From positions 1 to 64,000 of the forward strand of contig NZ_JAIXST010000212.1 in the NCBI RefSeq assembly GCF_027484545.1: a DNA stretch of 64,000 bases, read 5' to 3'. Made by a program: the position numbers and the translations under genes. The first letter of the stretch is position 1. Every line of letters begins with the position of its first letter. The notes under the pieces are model-generated. The model made no database searches and was not told where the DNA came from. It saw only the letters and a program-made list of their open reading frames with translations. The stretch comes from Runella sp. GTDB lineage: Bacteria > Bacteroidota > Bacteroidia > Cytophagales > Spirosomataceae. Below, piece after piece: positions 25,352 to 33,491 of this stretch.

Positions 25352-25387
25352 AACCCGCTAAATCTTATGATTTAGCGGGTTTTTCTA
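25352..25387 (+). terminator. Displaced original ssrA terminator
   Basis: AACCCGCTAAATC / GATTTAGCGGGTT is a perfect 13-bp stem followed by TTTTCT, starting directly after the attR core. Joined to attB, it would lie directly behind the ssrA 3' end. Confidence 0.85.
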
Positions 25388-25444
25388 ATTGTTTTAGATA
25401 AATTATCAATATTTTATGCCATTTTCGATTAAAATTGATTCTTC

Positions 25445-25717
25445 ATGGAAGCCACGTACTACTTAGACGAAAGCGAACTTGATTATAAGTTTTTCAAATC
25501 CCTCAAATCAACCTTCAAGGGGAAGAGGCTTACGCTCAACTTAAAAGCTGAATCGCCGGATAAAATGACGGTATCGGCATTTGAGCAGAAGATTCAGCAG
25601 CGTCAAAATAGCCCTGTATCGTATCTTTTTGAGGGAGATAGTTTTGACGATATAACAAGCCAACTTCTTAAAGGAGAGTCTGTTGATATAGAAAAGTATA
25701 AGAAGGTTAAGCCATGA
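25445..25717 (+). CDS. Antitoxin of a YoeB-type toxin-antitoxin pair
   Basis: 90 residues. It overlaps the toxin start by 4 bp (ATGA), the usual coupling of antitoxin-toxin operons. The sequence does not look like YefM/Phd: an N-terminal YYLDESELDYKFFKSLKSTFKGKRLTLNL is followed by a C-terminal acidic tail suitable for wrapping a toxin. The antitoxin role is inferred from position and size. Confidence 0.7.
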   Translation: MEATYYLDESELDYKFFKSLKSTFKGKRLTLNLKAESPDKMTVSAFEQKIQQRQNSPVSYLFEGDSFDDITSQLLKGESVDIEKYKKVKP

Positions 25718-25977
25718 GGAGTGTCGAATTCAAACAGGATTCATTTGAAGAACTGGCTCAGTGGGTAACCCAAGACCGTAAAACATATCAACGTATTGTG
25801 AGACTTATCAGTGAGGTAAGGCGTGCTCCCTTTGAGGGTATCGGAAAACCAGAACCTTTACGCGGCAATTTAAGCGGTTGTTGGTCTCGTAGGATTGATG
25901 ATGGCAATCGCATGGTGTACGAAGTAACCGCTGATATAATTGTGATTCTGTCTCTGATGGGGCATTACGATGATTAG
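25714..25977 (+). CDS. YoeB/Txe family mRNA interferase toxin
   Basis: 87 residues, normal length. VEFKQDSFEELAQW at the N-terminus, PFEGIGKPEPLRGNLSGCWSRRIDDGNRMVYEV in the middle (read in parts), and ILSLMGHYDD at the end are YoeB hallmarks: the catalytic E, R and the terminal H-Y are present. YoeB cleaves mRNA on the ribosome. The toxin looks intact. Confidence 0.9.
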   Translation: MRSVEFKQDSFEELAQWVTQDRKTYQRIVRLISEVRRAPFEGIGKPEPLRGNLSGCWSRRIDDGNRMVYEVTADIIVILSLMGHYDD

Positions 25978-26005
25978 CTATTAACACTTCTCGAAGTTCT
26001 CCGCC

Positions 26006-26069
26006 GTTGTTGGTCTTATGACCGACAATCTTTGCTTCAAAAGGGTTGTTGGTGAAAATACCGACAATA
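26006..26069. repeat. Two GTTGTTGGT-type mini-hairpins
   Basis: GTTGTTGGT-CTTATG-ACCGACAA at 26006 and GTTGTTGGT-GAAAAT-ACCGACAA at 26045, 39 bp apart. The arms are the same and only the 6-base loops differ. They lie between the toxin gene and the type IIG RM gene, overlapping the likely RM promoter region. Confidence 0.6.
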
Positions 26070-26104
26070 GCGTAACTTTTTAAATTCCTGATTTGCCCAA
26101 TCGT

Positions 26105-26112
26105 TAAATTTG
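26105..26112 (+). promoter_or_regulatory. -7 promoter element for the type IIG RM gene
   Basis: TAAATTTG (TAnnTTTG), 31 bp before the ATG at 26144. Another near match, TAACTTTT at 26073 with TTG 21 bp upstream, is a possible alternative. Both argue for the ATG at 26144 over the track's TTG at 26120. Confidence 0.4.
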
Positions 26113-26143
26113 CCTTACATTGGCTTATCTTAACGATTTTAAT

Positions 26144-29100
26144 ATGCTTCTTAAATCCCTCACACCCACTGAATCACTCGAAAAAGTTTATCGCTTACAA
26201 TCTGGCAACCGCGAACAGATTGACCGATTCAAAGCCAACTTCACAACCCTGCTGAATCGCATCAACGAACAGGAAAGCGAAGAGAACGTAAAAGGGCATT
26301 TAATGGACTTTCTCAAAGAGGTCTATTACAAAGACGCGTATTTGATAGCCACCAAGGGAAAAACCGATTTTGTGATTCATACCGGCAAAGAAGCCAACGC
26401 CCCCGCCGGGGTACTCTTTGAGGTCAAACGTCCGACCAATAAAGGAGAAATGATTACGCGCGAAAACCTGAACACCAAAGCCATGCAGGAGTTAATCCTG
26501 TATTATTTTCGCGAACGTACCAAAGACAAAAACAGCGATTTACGCTATTGTGTCATTACCAACGTGTATGAATGGTTCATTTTTGACGCGGCTCTGTTCG
26601 AGCGGGTATTTTACAAAAACGCCCATTTAATTAAAGAATATAGGGCTTGGGCGTCGGGGCAAAAAGTGAGTACCAACAATGAACTGTTTTACAACGAAAT
26701 TGCCAAACCGTTTTTGGCCGAGCTGAAGGAGGAAATACCGTTCACCTACTTTGACATTCGCAATTTTAAAAAAATCGTTGCCGATAGCAATACAGCCAAT
26801 GATAAGGCGCTCTTACCCCTTTACAAAATCGTGTCGCCTACGCATCTGCTGAAGCTGCCAACGACGACGGACAGTAATAAACTCAACCCTAAATTTTATT
26901 CCGAACTGCTGCACCTGATTGGCTTGGAGGAGGTAAAAGACGGCGGAAAAAAAGTGATTCGACGCAAAGAAGCCGATAAACGGGACGAGGGGTCATTGCT
27001 CGAAAATACCATTATCCAACTTGATACAGCGGGCAAACTCTACCACCTCCCCGACCGGGCGCAATACGGAGCCACTACGGATGAACAACTGTTCAGCGTT
27101 GCCTTAGAACTTTGTATTACGTGGGTCAATCGAATCTTGTTTCTTAAACTGTTGGAATCGCAGTTGGTCAGTTACCACAACCAAGACAAAACGTATTCTT
27201 TCCTGAACCGCGAAACGATTGCCGATTTTGACGAACTCTTTAAACTGTTTTTTCAGGTCTTAGCCAAACGCCCCTCCGAACGCCGTTCTTCTATCCAAAC
27301 CAAGTTTGGCCGTATTCCTTACCTGAACAGCTCTTTGTTTGAAATTAGCGAATTGGAAGACGCCACCATCAATATCAATAGCCTCGACGATAGCCAAACC
27401 TTACCGCTGTTGAGTAAAAGCGTACTGAACGACAACCCCGCCTATAAAAACGCCAAACAAGTGCCAACGCTCTCTTACCTGTTTGCGTTTTTGGATGCTT
27501 ATGATTTTGCCTCGGAAAGCCGTGAGACGATTCAGGAAAAAAACAGGTCGTTGATTAATGCCTCCGTATTGGGGCTGATTTTTGAGAAAATCAACGGCTA
27601 CAAAGACGGTTCTTTTTATACGCCCGGATTCATCACCGAATACATGTGCCGCGAAACCATTCGTAAGGCGGTGGTTCAGAAGTTCAACGATGCCAAAGGC
27701 TGGAACTGTGCCGATTTTGCCGCGTTGGAAGACAAAGACCTTGATAGAAATGAAGCCAACGCCCTGATCAATGAACTTGCCCTCTGTGATCCTGCCGTGG
27801 GGTCTGGCCACTTTCTGGTATCGGGACTCAACGAACTCATCGCTATCAAGTCGGAACTGGGTATTTTGCAGGATGAAACAGGAAAACGGCTGAAAGGCTA
27901 TACCGTTAGCGTTCTGAATGATGAGTTGATTGTTCTGGATGATGACGAAACGCCGTTTCAATATTTTCTGCAAGCCACTGGAAAACCAACGCCCGAACGC
28001 CAACGCATCCAAAAGACTTTGTTCCACGAAAAACAAACGCTGATTGAAAACTGTCTTTTCGGAGTGGACATTAACCCCAACTCCGTAAAAATTTGCCGTT
28101 TGCGCCTGTGGATTGAGTTATTGAAAAATGCCTATTATACCGAAGAATCGGGTTTTACGGAACTGGAAACCCTCCCCAACATTGACATCAATATCAAGCA
28201 GGGAAACAGCCTTTTGAGCAAATTTAGCCTTACAGAAGACCTGACTGACGTTTTTCAAAAGCAGAAATTTAGTTTTAAAACTTACAAGGATGCTGTTACT
28301 GCGTACAAAAATGTGCGCGATAAAGACGCAAAAAGTGAATTATTAAGGTTTATAGGAGAAATAAAAGAGCAGTTTCGCGATAAAATTATTAATACTGACC
28401 ATCGTCGAAAAAAACTCTCTGTACTACGTGGACAACGTGATGTTTTGGATATTGATACTGACCTATTTGGTACTAAAATTCGCGGTACTAAAATGGTCAA
28501 AGACACTAAATTGATTGAGGATGAAAAGATAAAGTTAGATAAACAAATTGAACAAGCCGAATTAGAATGGGCAAATATTGAAAGTAATGCCCTCTATCGG
28601 GGTTCGTTTGAGTGGCGGTTTGAGTTTCCCGAAGTACTGAACGAAAAAGGCGATTTTGTGGGTTTTGACGCGGTTATCGGTAATCCACCTTACATCCGAC
28701 AGGAGGATTTAGGAGAATCAAAAACATTACTGAAAAAAGATTTCCCCAAAACCTACACGGGTACGGCTGACCTTTACGTGATGTTCGTGGAGCATGGTTT
28801 ACGCATTTTACGCCCCAATGGTCAATTCGTGTTCATCATTCCAAACAAATGGATGAGAGCGGGCTACGGTGAAAACCTCCGTAAATGGCTGAAAACGTTG
28901 GCGATTGAACAAATTGCCGACTTTGGTGATTTGCCCGTTTTTGACGAGGCTACCACCTACCCAAGCATTTTGAGTATTCGTAACGCGCCTGCTTCCAATC
29001 ATTTTCAAGCGGCTCAGATAGATACGTTAAAATATGATGTTGGGTTATCTGATTATGTCCAAGCGAACCGTTTCGAGGTAAATTTTGAAAGTTTAAAAGA

Positions 29101-29959
29101 CGATAGTTGGCAACTCACTAACGGAGCAGTACAGCAACTAATGACCAAATTACGGACAACGGGAACCCCACTTAATGATTATGTAAAGGGTCAAATATAT
29201 TACGGCATAAAGACAGGGCTCAATGAAGCCTTCGTAATTGATGCCGCTACCAAAGATAAATTGATTACGGAAGACGCGCGAAGTGCTGAAGTTATCAAGC
29301 CGTTTTTGGGAGGTAGAGATGTAAAACGTTACCACCCTCCCACGGTTGATAAATTTTTGATATTATTCCGTTCCGGCAGCACAAAAGCAATGTTTGGTAA
29401 GGTGGATGAAGAACCGGCATGGAAACGGCTCCAAAACAATTACCCAGCTATTTGCCAACATCTTGAACCTTTTAAAGACAAAGCAAAAATACGAACAGAT
29501 AAGGGTGAATATTGGTGGGAATTAAGGGCTTGTGCTTACTATGACGAGTTTGAGAAGCCTAAAATTGTCTACCCTAATATTTGTCGACAACCTGAATTTA
29601 TCATTGATAAAGCCTCTTTTTACACAAATCAAAAGTGTTTTATAATTGCCATGGATGATAAATTTCTATTGGCAGTACTCAATAGTAAAGTTACCTACTT
29701 CCTTTTTCAACAGCTATTGCCTACGCTTAGAGGCGGGTTTTATGAACCAAGCAGTATTTATTTTAAAACTTTCCCTATCCCTCACGCATCACCTGAAAAA
29801 AAAGAGTCAATTATCGAATTAGTCAACCAAATAATCACGAACAAATCCAACAATGGCGCGGCCCCCGCCGACACCACCGCCTTAGAATCAGAAATAGACC
29901 GTTTGGTGTATGCGCTGTATGGCTTAACGGAGGAGGAAATCGCGATAGTAGAGGGGTAA
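26144..29959 (+). CDS. Type IIG restriction-modification enzyme (Eco57I-like)
   Basis: 1271 residues from the ATG at 26144. The N-terminal nuclease domain has the PD-(D/E)XK signature (KTDFVIHTG ... FEVKRP, about 75-100). The methyltransferase core follows: motif I DPAVGSGHFLVSG (about 548-560) and motif IV GNPPYIRQ (about 845), the N6-adenine type. A TaqI/Eco57I-like target-recognition region occupies the last 300 residues (YYGIKTGLNEAFVID; PFLGGRDVKRY). A single chain methylates and cuts, so no separate R or S gene is needed. The target sequence is unknown. It looks intact. Confidence 0.9.
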   Translation: MLLKSLTPTESLEKVYRLQSGNREQIDRFKANFTTLLNRINEQESEENVKGHLMDFLKEVYYKDAYLIATKGKTDFVIHTGKEANAPAGVLFEVKRPTNKGEMITRENLNTKAMQELILYYFRERTKDKNSDLRYCVITNVYEWFIFDAALFERVFYKNAHLIKEYRAWASGQKVSTNNELFYNEIAKPFLAELKEEIPFTYFDIRNFKKIVADSNTANDKALLPLYKIVSPTHLLKLPTTTDSNKLNPKFYSELLHLIGLEEVKDGGKKVIRRKEADKRDEGSLLENTIIQLDTAGKLYHLPDRAQYGATTDEQLFSVALELCITWVNRILFLKLLESQLVSYHNQDKTYSFLNRETIADFDELFKLFFQVLAKRPSERRSSIQTKFGRIPYLNSSLFEISELEDATININSLDDSQTLPLLSKSVLNDNPAYKNAKQVPTLSYLFAFLDAYDFASESRETIQEKNRSLINASVLGLIFEKINGYKDGSFYTPGFITEYMCRETIRKAVVQKFNDAKGWNCADFAALEDKDLDRNEANALINELALCDPAVGSGHFLVSGLNELIAIKSELGILQDETGKRLKGYTVSVLNDELIVLDDDETPFQYFLQATGKPTPERQRIQKTLFHEKQTLIENCLFGVDINPNSVKICRLRLWIELLKNAYYTEESGFTELETLPNIDINIKQGNSLLSKFSLTEDLTDVFQKQKFSFKTYKDAVTAYKNVRDKDAKSELLRFIGEIKEQFRDKIINTDHRRKKLSVLRGQRDVLDIDTDLFGTKIRGTKMVKDTKLIEDEKIKLDKQIEQAELEWANIESNALYRGSFEWRFEFPEVLNEKGDFVGFDAVIGNPPYIRQEDLGESKTLLKKDFPKTYTGTADLYVMFVEHGLRILRPNGQFVFIIPNKWMRAGYGENLRKWLKTLAIEQIADFGDLPVFDEATTYPSILSIRNAPASNHFQAAQIDTLKYDVGLSDYVQANRFEVNFESLKDDSWQLTNGAVQQLMTKLRTTGTPLNDYVKGQIYYGIKTGLNEAFVIDAATKDKLITEDARSAEVIKPFLGGRDVKRYHPPTVDKFLILFRSGSTKAMFGKVDEEPAWKRLQNNYPAICQHLEPFKDKAKIRTDKGEYWWELRACAYYDEFEKPKIVYPNICRQPEFIIDKASFYTNQKCFIIAMDDKFLLAVLNSKVTYFLFQQLLPTLRGGFYEPSSIYFKTFPIPHASPEKKESIIELVNQIITNKSNNGAAPADTTALESEIDRLVYALYGLTEEEIAIVEG
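29880..29956. repeat. Direct repeat, left copy (3' end of the RM gene)
   Basis: The last codons of the RM gene. They include CTGTATGGCTTAACGGAGGA and further bases, 35 bp in all (29915-29949), that recur exactly at 30771-30805. Homology extends to about 77 bp with few differences. Confidence 0.85.
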
Positions 29960-30050
29960 AAACGCAGTCAGGGTCTAAAAGCCTTGGTAACAACACCCTA
30001 TCGATTTTGAGAAAGTTGCACTTTAGTGAAACATTTTATAAATTTACAAC

Positions 30051-30398
30051 GTGGAAGGAAATCAGAAAAAACGAACAATTCTTTTCTACAAAGACTACTT
30101 TCAGGAATTCTTTGTAAAACAGCGTGACAAGGTGAAAGACAAAATTGTTTGGACACTTCAACTTATTGAAGAGCTTCCGAAAATTCCAGAAACCTATTTG
30201 AAGCATTTAGAAAATACAGATGGGCTATACGAGTTAAGGATTCAACAAGGCAGTGATATTTTTCGCATTTTCTGTTTTTTTGACCAAGGACAATTAGTTG
30301 TATTAGCCAACGGTTTTCAAAAGAAAACACAAAAGACCCCTAAAAGTGAAATTGAGAAAGCATTAAAAATCAAACAAGAATATGAAAGCGAAAAATAG
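30051..30398 (+). CDS. higB: HigB-like toxin (Gp49/RelE superfamily)
   Basis: 115 residues, GTG start. The pattern is that of Gp49-like HigB toxins: LPKIPETYLKHLENTDGLYELRIQ, then DIFRIFCFFDQGQLVVLANGFQKKTQKTP. These cleave ribosome-associated mRNA. Toxin-first order with the HTH antitoxin second is the normal higBA order. Overlaps higA by 17 bp. Confidence 0.88.
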   Translation: MEGNQKKRTILFYKDYFQEFFVKQRDKVKDKIVWTLQLIEELPKIPETYLKHLENTDGLYELRIQQGSDIFRIFCFFDQGQLVVLANGFQKKTQKTPKSEIEKALKIKQEYESEK

Positions 30399-30684
30399 TG
30401 TCTTGACCCTTGATCAATTCAAGGATAAAAACTACGGAATACCTGGAACCGCAAAACGAGATGCCCTTGAAGCTGGCTATGAAAACTTTAAAATAGGTGC
30501 TTTGATTCACGAAGCAAGGCTGGTGAAAGGTCTAACGCAAGAAGAACTTGCTGAAAAAGTAGGCATGACAAAATCTTATATTTCTAAGATTGAAAACAAC
30601 ATTAAGGAAGTCAGACTTTCAACGCTTCAAAAAATTGTAGAACTTGGTTTAGGTGGACATTTACAACTAAACATAAAATTGTAA
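30382..30684 (+). CDS. higA: HigA-like XRE-family antitoxin
   Basis: 100 residues. The helix-turn-helix is IGALIHEARLVKGLTQEELAEKVGMTKSYISKIENN (read in parts), in the C-terminal half. An N-terminal segment (VLTLDQFKDKNYGIPGTAKRD) would bind the toxin. It probably represses its own operon. Confidence 0.9.
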   Translation: MKAKNSVLTLDQFKDKNYGIPGTAKRDALEAGYENFKIGALIHEARLVKGLTQEELAEKVGMTKSYISKIENNIKEVRLSTLQKIVELGLGGHLQLNIKL

Positions 30685-30689
30685 AGATA

Positions 30690-30818
30690 AAAATCCTAAC
30701 CGCCAAAGCTGCCGATAGTAACGCCGATACATCAGCCTTAGAAGCCGAAATAGACCGCTTGGAGTATGCCCTGTATGGCTTAACGGAGGAGGAAATCGCG
30801 ATAGTGGAGGGGAAATAA
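30690..30818 (+). pseudogene. Fragment: duplicated 3' end of a type IIG RM gene
   Basis: In frame it reads ...SALEAEIDRLEYALYGLTEEEIAIVEGK-stop, nearly identical to the last 40 residues of the RM enzyme upstream (SEIDRLVYALYGLTEEEIAIVEG). It has no start. The 35-bp exact match at 30771-30805 and the neighbouring homology make a direct repeat bracketing higBA. It may be the remnant of a second RM gene or the footprint of the event that placed higBA here. Confidence 0.85.
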
Positions 30819-30826
30819 GTCAGCTT

Positions 30827-31091
30827 TTAGGCTGCGTTTTGATTTTTCCATTGTATTTCAACGCCTAACGGTTGCATAAGTACGGCCAATTCGCCCGCAT
30901 CGGCGGTTCGACAAGTATTGACTCCTGCGGTATTCGTATTGTTCAATGACAAAGGCATCGGGTTCCGGACGGTCCGCCGCGCGGTCGTTACGGTGTATTT
31001 GTAGCGTGCCGTTGATTTGCTCAATCAATTCAATTATCGAACCGCCGTTGCGGGCGCATAATACGACTGCTACGGTTGGTTGTCGTTCCAT
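30827..31091 (-). pseudogene. Small protein, probably frameshifted at a GC-rich mini-hairpin
   Basis: One frame gives MERQPTVAVVLCARNGG... to about residue 35; another continues sensibly as LNNTNTAGVNTCRTADAGELAVLMQPLGVEIQW to the stop at 30827. The switch lies at or just after the hairpin at 30968-30986. Neither single frame looks complete. No family recognised. It follows the 31108 gene on the same strand. Confidence 0.45.
30968..30986. repeat. GACGGTCCGCCG mini-hairpin, copy 1
   Basis: GACGGTCCGCCGCGCGGTC, nearly the same as the copy at 31802-31825. GACCG occurs at both ends on the minus strand, as if a short palindrome had been inserted with a 5-bp duplication. Confidence 0.55.
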
Positions 31092-31107
31092 TACCTATGC
31101 CGCGTTT

Positions 31108-31347
31108 TCAAATGTCAAATGAATTTTGAGTTTTGGGCGGTTCGCCGCTGCGAGCGTCCAATAGTTGGCCTAACTTTTGGAGGTTTTCGTTTCTTATGTC
31201 CACGTATTGCCTTACGTGGGCATCATTGATGCCGTTGGCGCGGTATTGCTCAATTATTTCGGTGTCCATTTCAATCAACTGAAATAGTTTGGCTACGGCG
31301 GCGGCGCGTTGTTCATTGTTTAAAATCAATTCATTAATTTCTTCCAT
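31108..31347 (-). CDS. Small helical protein, unknown
   Basis: 79 residues from the ATG at 31347, which lies 4 bp after the stop of the nucleotidyltransferase-like gene; that spacing decides the start. MEEINELILNNEQRAAAVAKLFQLIEM is strongly helical and the rest is polar (VRQYVDIRNENLQKLGQLLDA). No family recognised. Probably the partner of the upstream gene. Confidence 0.6.
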   Translation of the reverse strand: MEEINELILNNEQRAAAVAKLFQLIEMDTEIIEQYRANGINDAHVRQYVDIRNENLQKLGQLLDARSGEPPKTQNSFDI

Positions 31348-31351
31348 GGGT

Positions 31352-31825
31352 CTAAAAATTGAGTTGAATAATTCCTTTTGGGCGTTTTGTAACATATTCG
31401 GTCGTAAAATCAAACAACCAACGTTTACACTCTATTTGGTAAATGTTGTGCAAAGGATGATTGGATGGATACACCTTTACAAAACAGCCATCAGTTCCTA
31501 ACTTGCGTGAGTATCTGCGTAATCGAAATTTCTCTATTTCTTGCTCATGCTGTTGGTAACTTTCAAAGTCAATAAAAGTTAAAAAGTCAATGTCGTTAGG
31601 GTTAAATTTTCGGCTTATAAAACTTCCATCTATCCATTGTACAAAATCGGCCCCAATCACTTGTTTTAAGGAGTCCATATAGGATAAATAGTTGTTAAAC
31701 CATCTTTGACGTTTACTCATTTCAGAAAACTCTTTTACAAACACCTGTTCAAACGTTTCAAAGTCTGTCAGTATCACTTCATAGGGCGTAAGGTATCCGT
31801 GTTGACGGTCCGCCGCAGCGGTCAA
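31352..31825 (-). CDS. Nucleotidyltransferase-like (MNT-type) protein, N-terminus rearranged
   Basis: About 157 residues. The nucleotidyltransferase motif is DGSFISRKFNPNDIDFLTFID (read in parts): G-S followed by D-x-D. HGYLTPYEVI near the N-terminus is a conserved feature as I remember the family. The ORF can start only from a TTG at 31825. If 13 bp are removed, an ATG at 31838 reads MTFDRQHGYLTPYE, so I infer an insertion at the N-terminus. Whether the protein is still made is unclear. Confidence 0.65.
   Translation of the reverse strand: MTAAADRQHGYLTPYEVILTDFETFEQVFVKEFSEMSKRQRWFNNYLSYMDSLKQVIGADFVQWIDGSFISRKFNPNDIDFLTFIDFESYQQHEQEIEKFRLRRYSRKLGTDGCFVKVYPSNHPLHNIYQIECKRWLFDFTTEYVTKRPKGIIQLNF
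31802..31825. repeat. GACGGTCCGCCG mini-hairpin, copy 2
   Basis: TTGAC..CCGC / GCGG..TCAA palindrome at the N-terminus of the nucleotidyltransferase-like gene. On the minus strand GACCG is repeated 13 bp apart across it. Confidence 0.55.
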
Positions 31826-31902
31826 ATGTCATACTGTATTTAATTCAAATTTACGGTATTTACTTTTAATTGGCAATACTCTTCCAAAGTCTGCTTTCAC
31901 AG

Positions 31903-32160
31903 TTATCCCTCCGCCAACTCAAGCACTTCATCCCCCAAATTCACATTCGGTTTAAAGATTCGGGTGAGGCGTTGAAAGGCGTCCTGCTTGGCCTTGAGAT
32001 CGTTTCCGTTAAAGATTTTAAAGGTATCCCAGTCCACAAAAGCGGTATTGGTAGGCTCGTATAATAGACGAAATTGGCGGGCATCCAATTTCGGCACGTA
32101 AATGACCGTTAGAGTAATGCTCGGTTGGTTTCGCGGGTAAAATGTCCAGGTTACTTTCAT
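31903..32160 (-). CDS. Small protein, unknown
   Basis: 85 residues, ATG start. MKVTWTFYPRNQPSITLTVIYVP then KLDARQFRLLYEP and a C-terminal helix. It has a compact beta-alpha look but no motif I recognise. It lies between the accessory stretch and the SMP-30 gene; the 150 bp upstream hold nothing identifiable. Confidence 0.5.
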   Translation of the reverse strand: MKVTWTFYPRNQPSITLTVIYVPKLDARQFRLLYEPTNTAFVDWDTFKIFNGNDLKAKQDAFQRLTRIFKPNVNLGDEVLELAEG

Positions 32161-32309
32161 GGTTTTAGCGAATGGAGTGCGTGAATAGATACAAACCTAC
32201 TCCAAAGTTAACGGGTAGGTTGGGATGAATGCTAATTGTGGTAGATTCCCCTGCGTTTTTCAGTAGAATATGCGCCAAAGGGTACTTATATGCCCAAAAA
32301 TAACTACCA

Positions 32310-33215
32310 ATGAATCAATATCGTAACGCTTTACTTTTTTCTTTTTCAATCTTTATGGGTTCCTCTGCTGCCAATGCTCAGGAGGATGCTGCCAAATTGG
32401 TGGCGCCCGGTGCGATTCTTCAACAGGTTTCCAAACAATTTAAGTTTACGGAAGGCCCTGCGGTGGACAAAAAAGGAAATATCTATTTTACCGACCAACC
32501 TAACGATAAAATCTGGAAATACGATACGGAAGGAAATTTGTCGCTCTATATGGAAAAAACAGGGCGTTCCAACGGGTTGTACATTGATAAAAAAGGCAAT
32601 ATCATTTCCTGTGCCGACGAAAAAAATGAGATGTGGTCAATTTCTCCCAAAGGCAAAACAACCGTTTTGGTGGATGGTTTTCAGGGGCGTACCTTCAACG
32701 GACCCAATGATTTATGGATTCATCCCAAAGGCGGTATTTATTTTACGGATCCTTTTTATCCGCGCGATTATTGGGAGCGAAAAAAGCCGGATATGGAAAA
32801 ACAAAACGTCTATTTTTTGCCCAAAGGGAAAAAAGAGCCGGTCTTGGTGGACGATAATTTGAAGCAGCCCAATGGCATCGTAGGCACACCTGATGGTAAA
32901 TATCTCTACGTAGCTGATATTCGCGACAACAAAACCTACAAATACGGAATTAATGCCGATGGCACTTTGTCAAATCGCCAACTTTTTGTGGCTCAGGGTT
33001 CAGACGGAATCACACTGGACAATTTGGGCAATCTCTACATTACCGGTCGCGGCGTGACCGTCTACGACCCAACGGGTAAGAAAATTACCAATATTCTGGT
33101 TCCGTCAGGTTGGGTAGGTAACGTATGTTTTGGAGGAAAAGACCGTAACCTATTGTTTATCACGGCCTCTGAGTCTATTTATACACTGCAAATGCAGGTG
33201 AAAGGAGTAGAGTAG
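32310..33215 (+). CDS. Exported SMP-30/gluconolactonase family protein
   Basis: 301 residues with a signal peptide (cleavage near SSAANAQ). The six-bladed SMP-30 propeller motifs are present: KFTEGPAVDKKG (metal-binding E), FNGPNDLW (N) and QGSDGITLDNLGN (D). Members hydrolyse sugar lactones; here in the periplasm. The substrate is unknown. Single gene, convergent with cspA. Confidence 0.88.
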   Translation: MNQYRNALLFSFSIFMGSSAANAQEDAAKLVAPGAILQQVSKQFKFTEGPAVDKKGNIYFTDQPNDKIWKYDTEGNLSLYMEKTGRSNGLYIDKKGNIISCADEKNEMWSISPKGKTTVLVDGFQGRTFNGPNDLWIHPKGGIYFTDPFYPRDYWERKKPDMEKQNVYFLPKGKKEPVLVDDNLKQPNGIVGTPDGKYLYVADIRDNKTYKYGINADGTLSNRQLFVAQGSDGITLDNLGNLYITGRGVTVYDPTGKKITNILVPSGWVGNVCFGGKDRNLLFITASESIYTLQMQVKGVE

Positions 33216-33239
33216 TAAAACTTATGATTTTAATACAAA

Positions 33240-33274
33240 AAAGAAGGCTGTCTCCAATGAAGGAGACAGCCTCT
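33240..33274. terminator. Bidirectional terminator between the SMP-30 gene and cspA
   Basis: AGGCTGTCTCC / GGAGACAGCCT is a perfect 11-bp stem; the minus strand is followed by TTCTTTTTT. It serves cspA best and the SMP-30 gene as a stem. Confidence 0.8.
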
Positions 33275-33299
33275 TACAGAGTCATTTATATGAATAAAA

Positions 33300-33491
33300 T
33301 TAGATAACTTTTACGTTAACTGCATTTAAACCTTTCTTACCGTTTTCTACGTCGAAAGACACATTGTCATTCTCACGAATGTCTTCATTAAGACCTGTTA
33401 CGTGTACAAAAATGTCTGCGCCACCATTAGATGGAGTAATAAAACCAAATCCTTTGGTGTCATTAAAAAATTTTACTGTTCCTTCTTGCAT
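33300..33491 (-). CDS. cspA: Cold-shock protein
   Basis: 63 residues from the ATG at 33491 (MQEGTVKFFNDTKGFGFITP). RNA-binding motifs RNP1 KGFGFI and RNP2 DIFVHV are intact. A single OB-fold RNA chaperone. The 166-bp region upstream, shared with the divergent hydrolase gene, is AT-rich and probably the cold-shock leader. Confidence 0.95.
   Translation of the reverse strand: MQEGTVKFFNDTKGFGFITPSNGGADIFVHVTGLNEDIRENDNVSFDVENGKKGLNAVNVKVI

Noticed and set aside
27401-28036. 211-aa minus ORF inside the type IIG enzyme
   Set aside because: Antisense shadow of the methyltransferase region including motif I.
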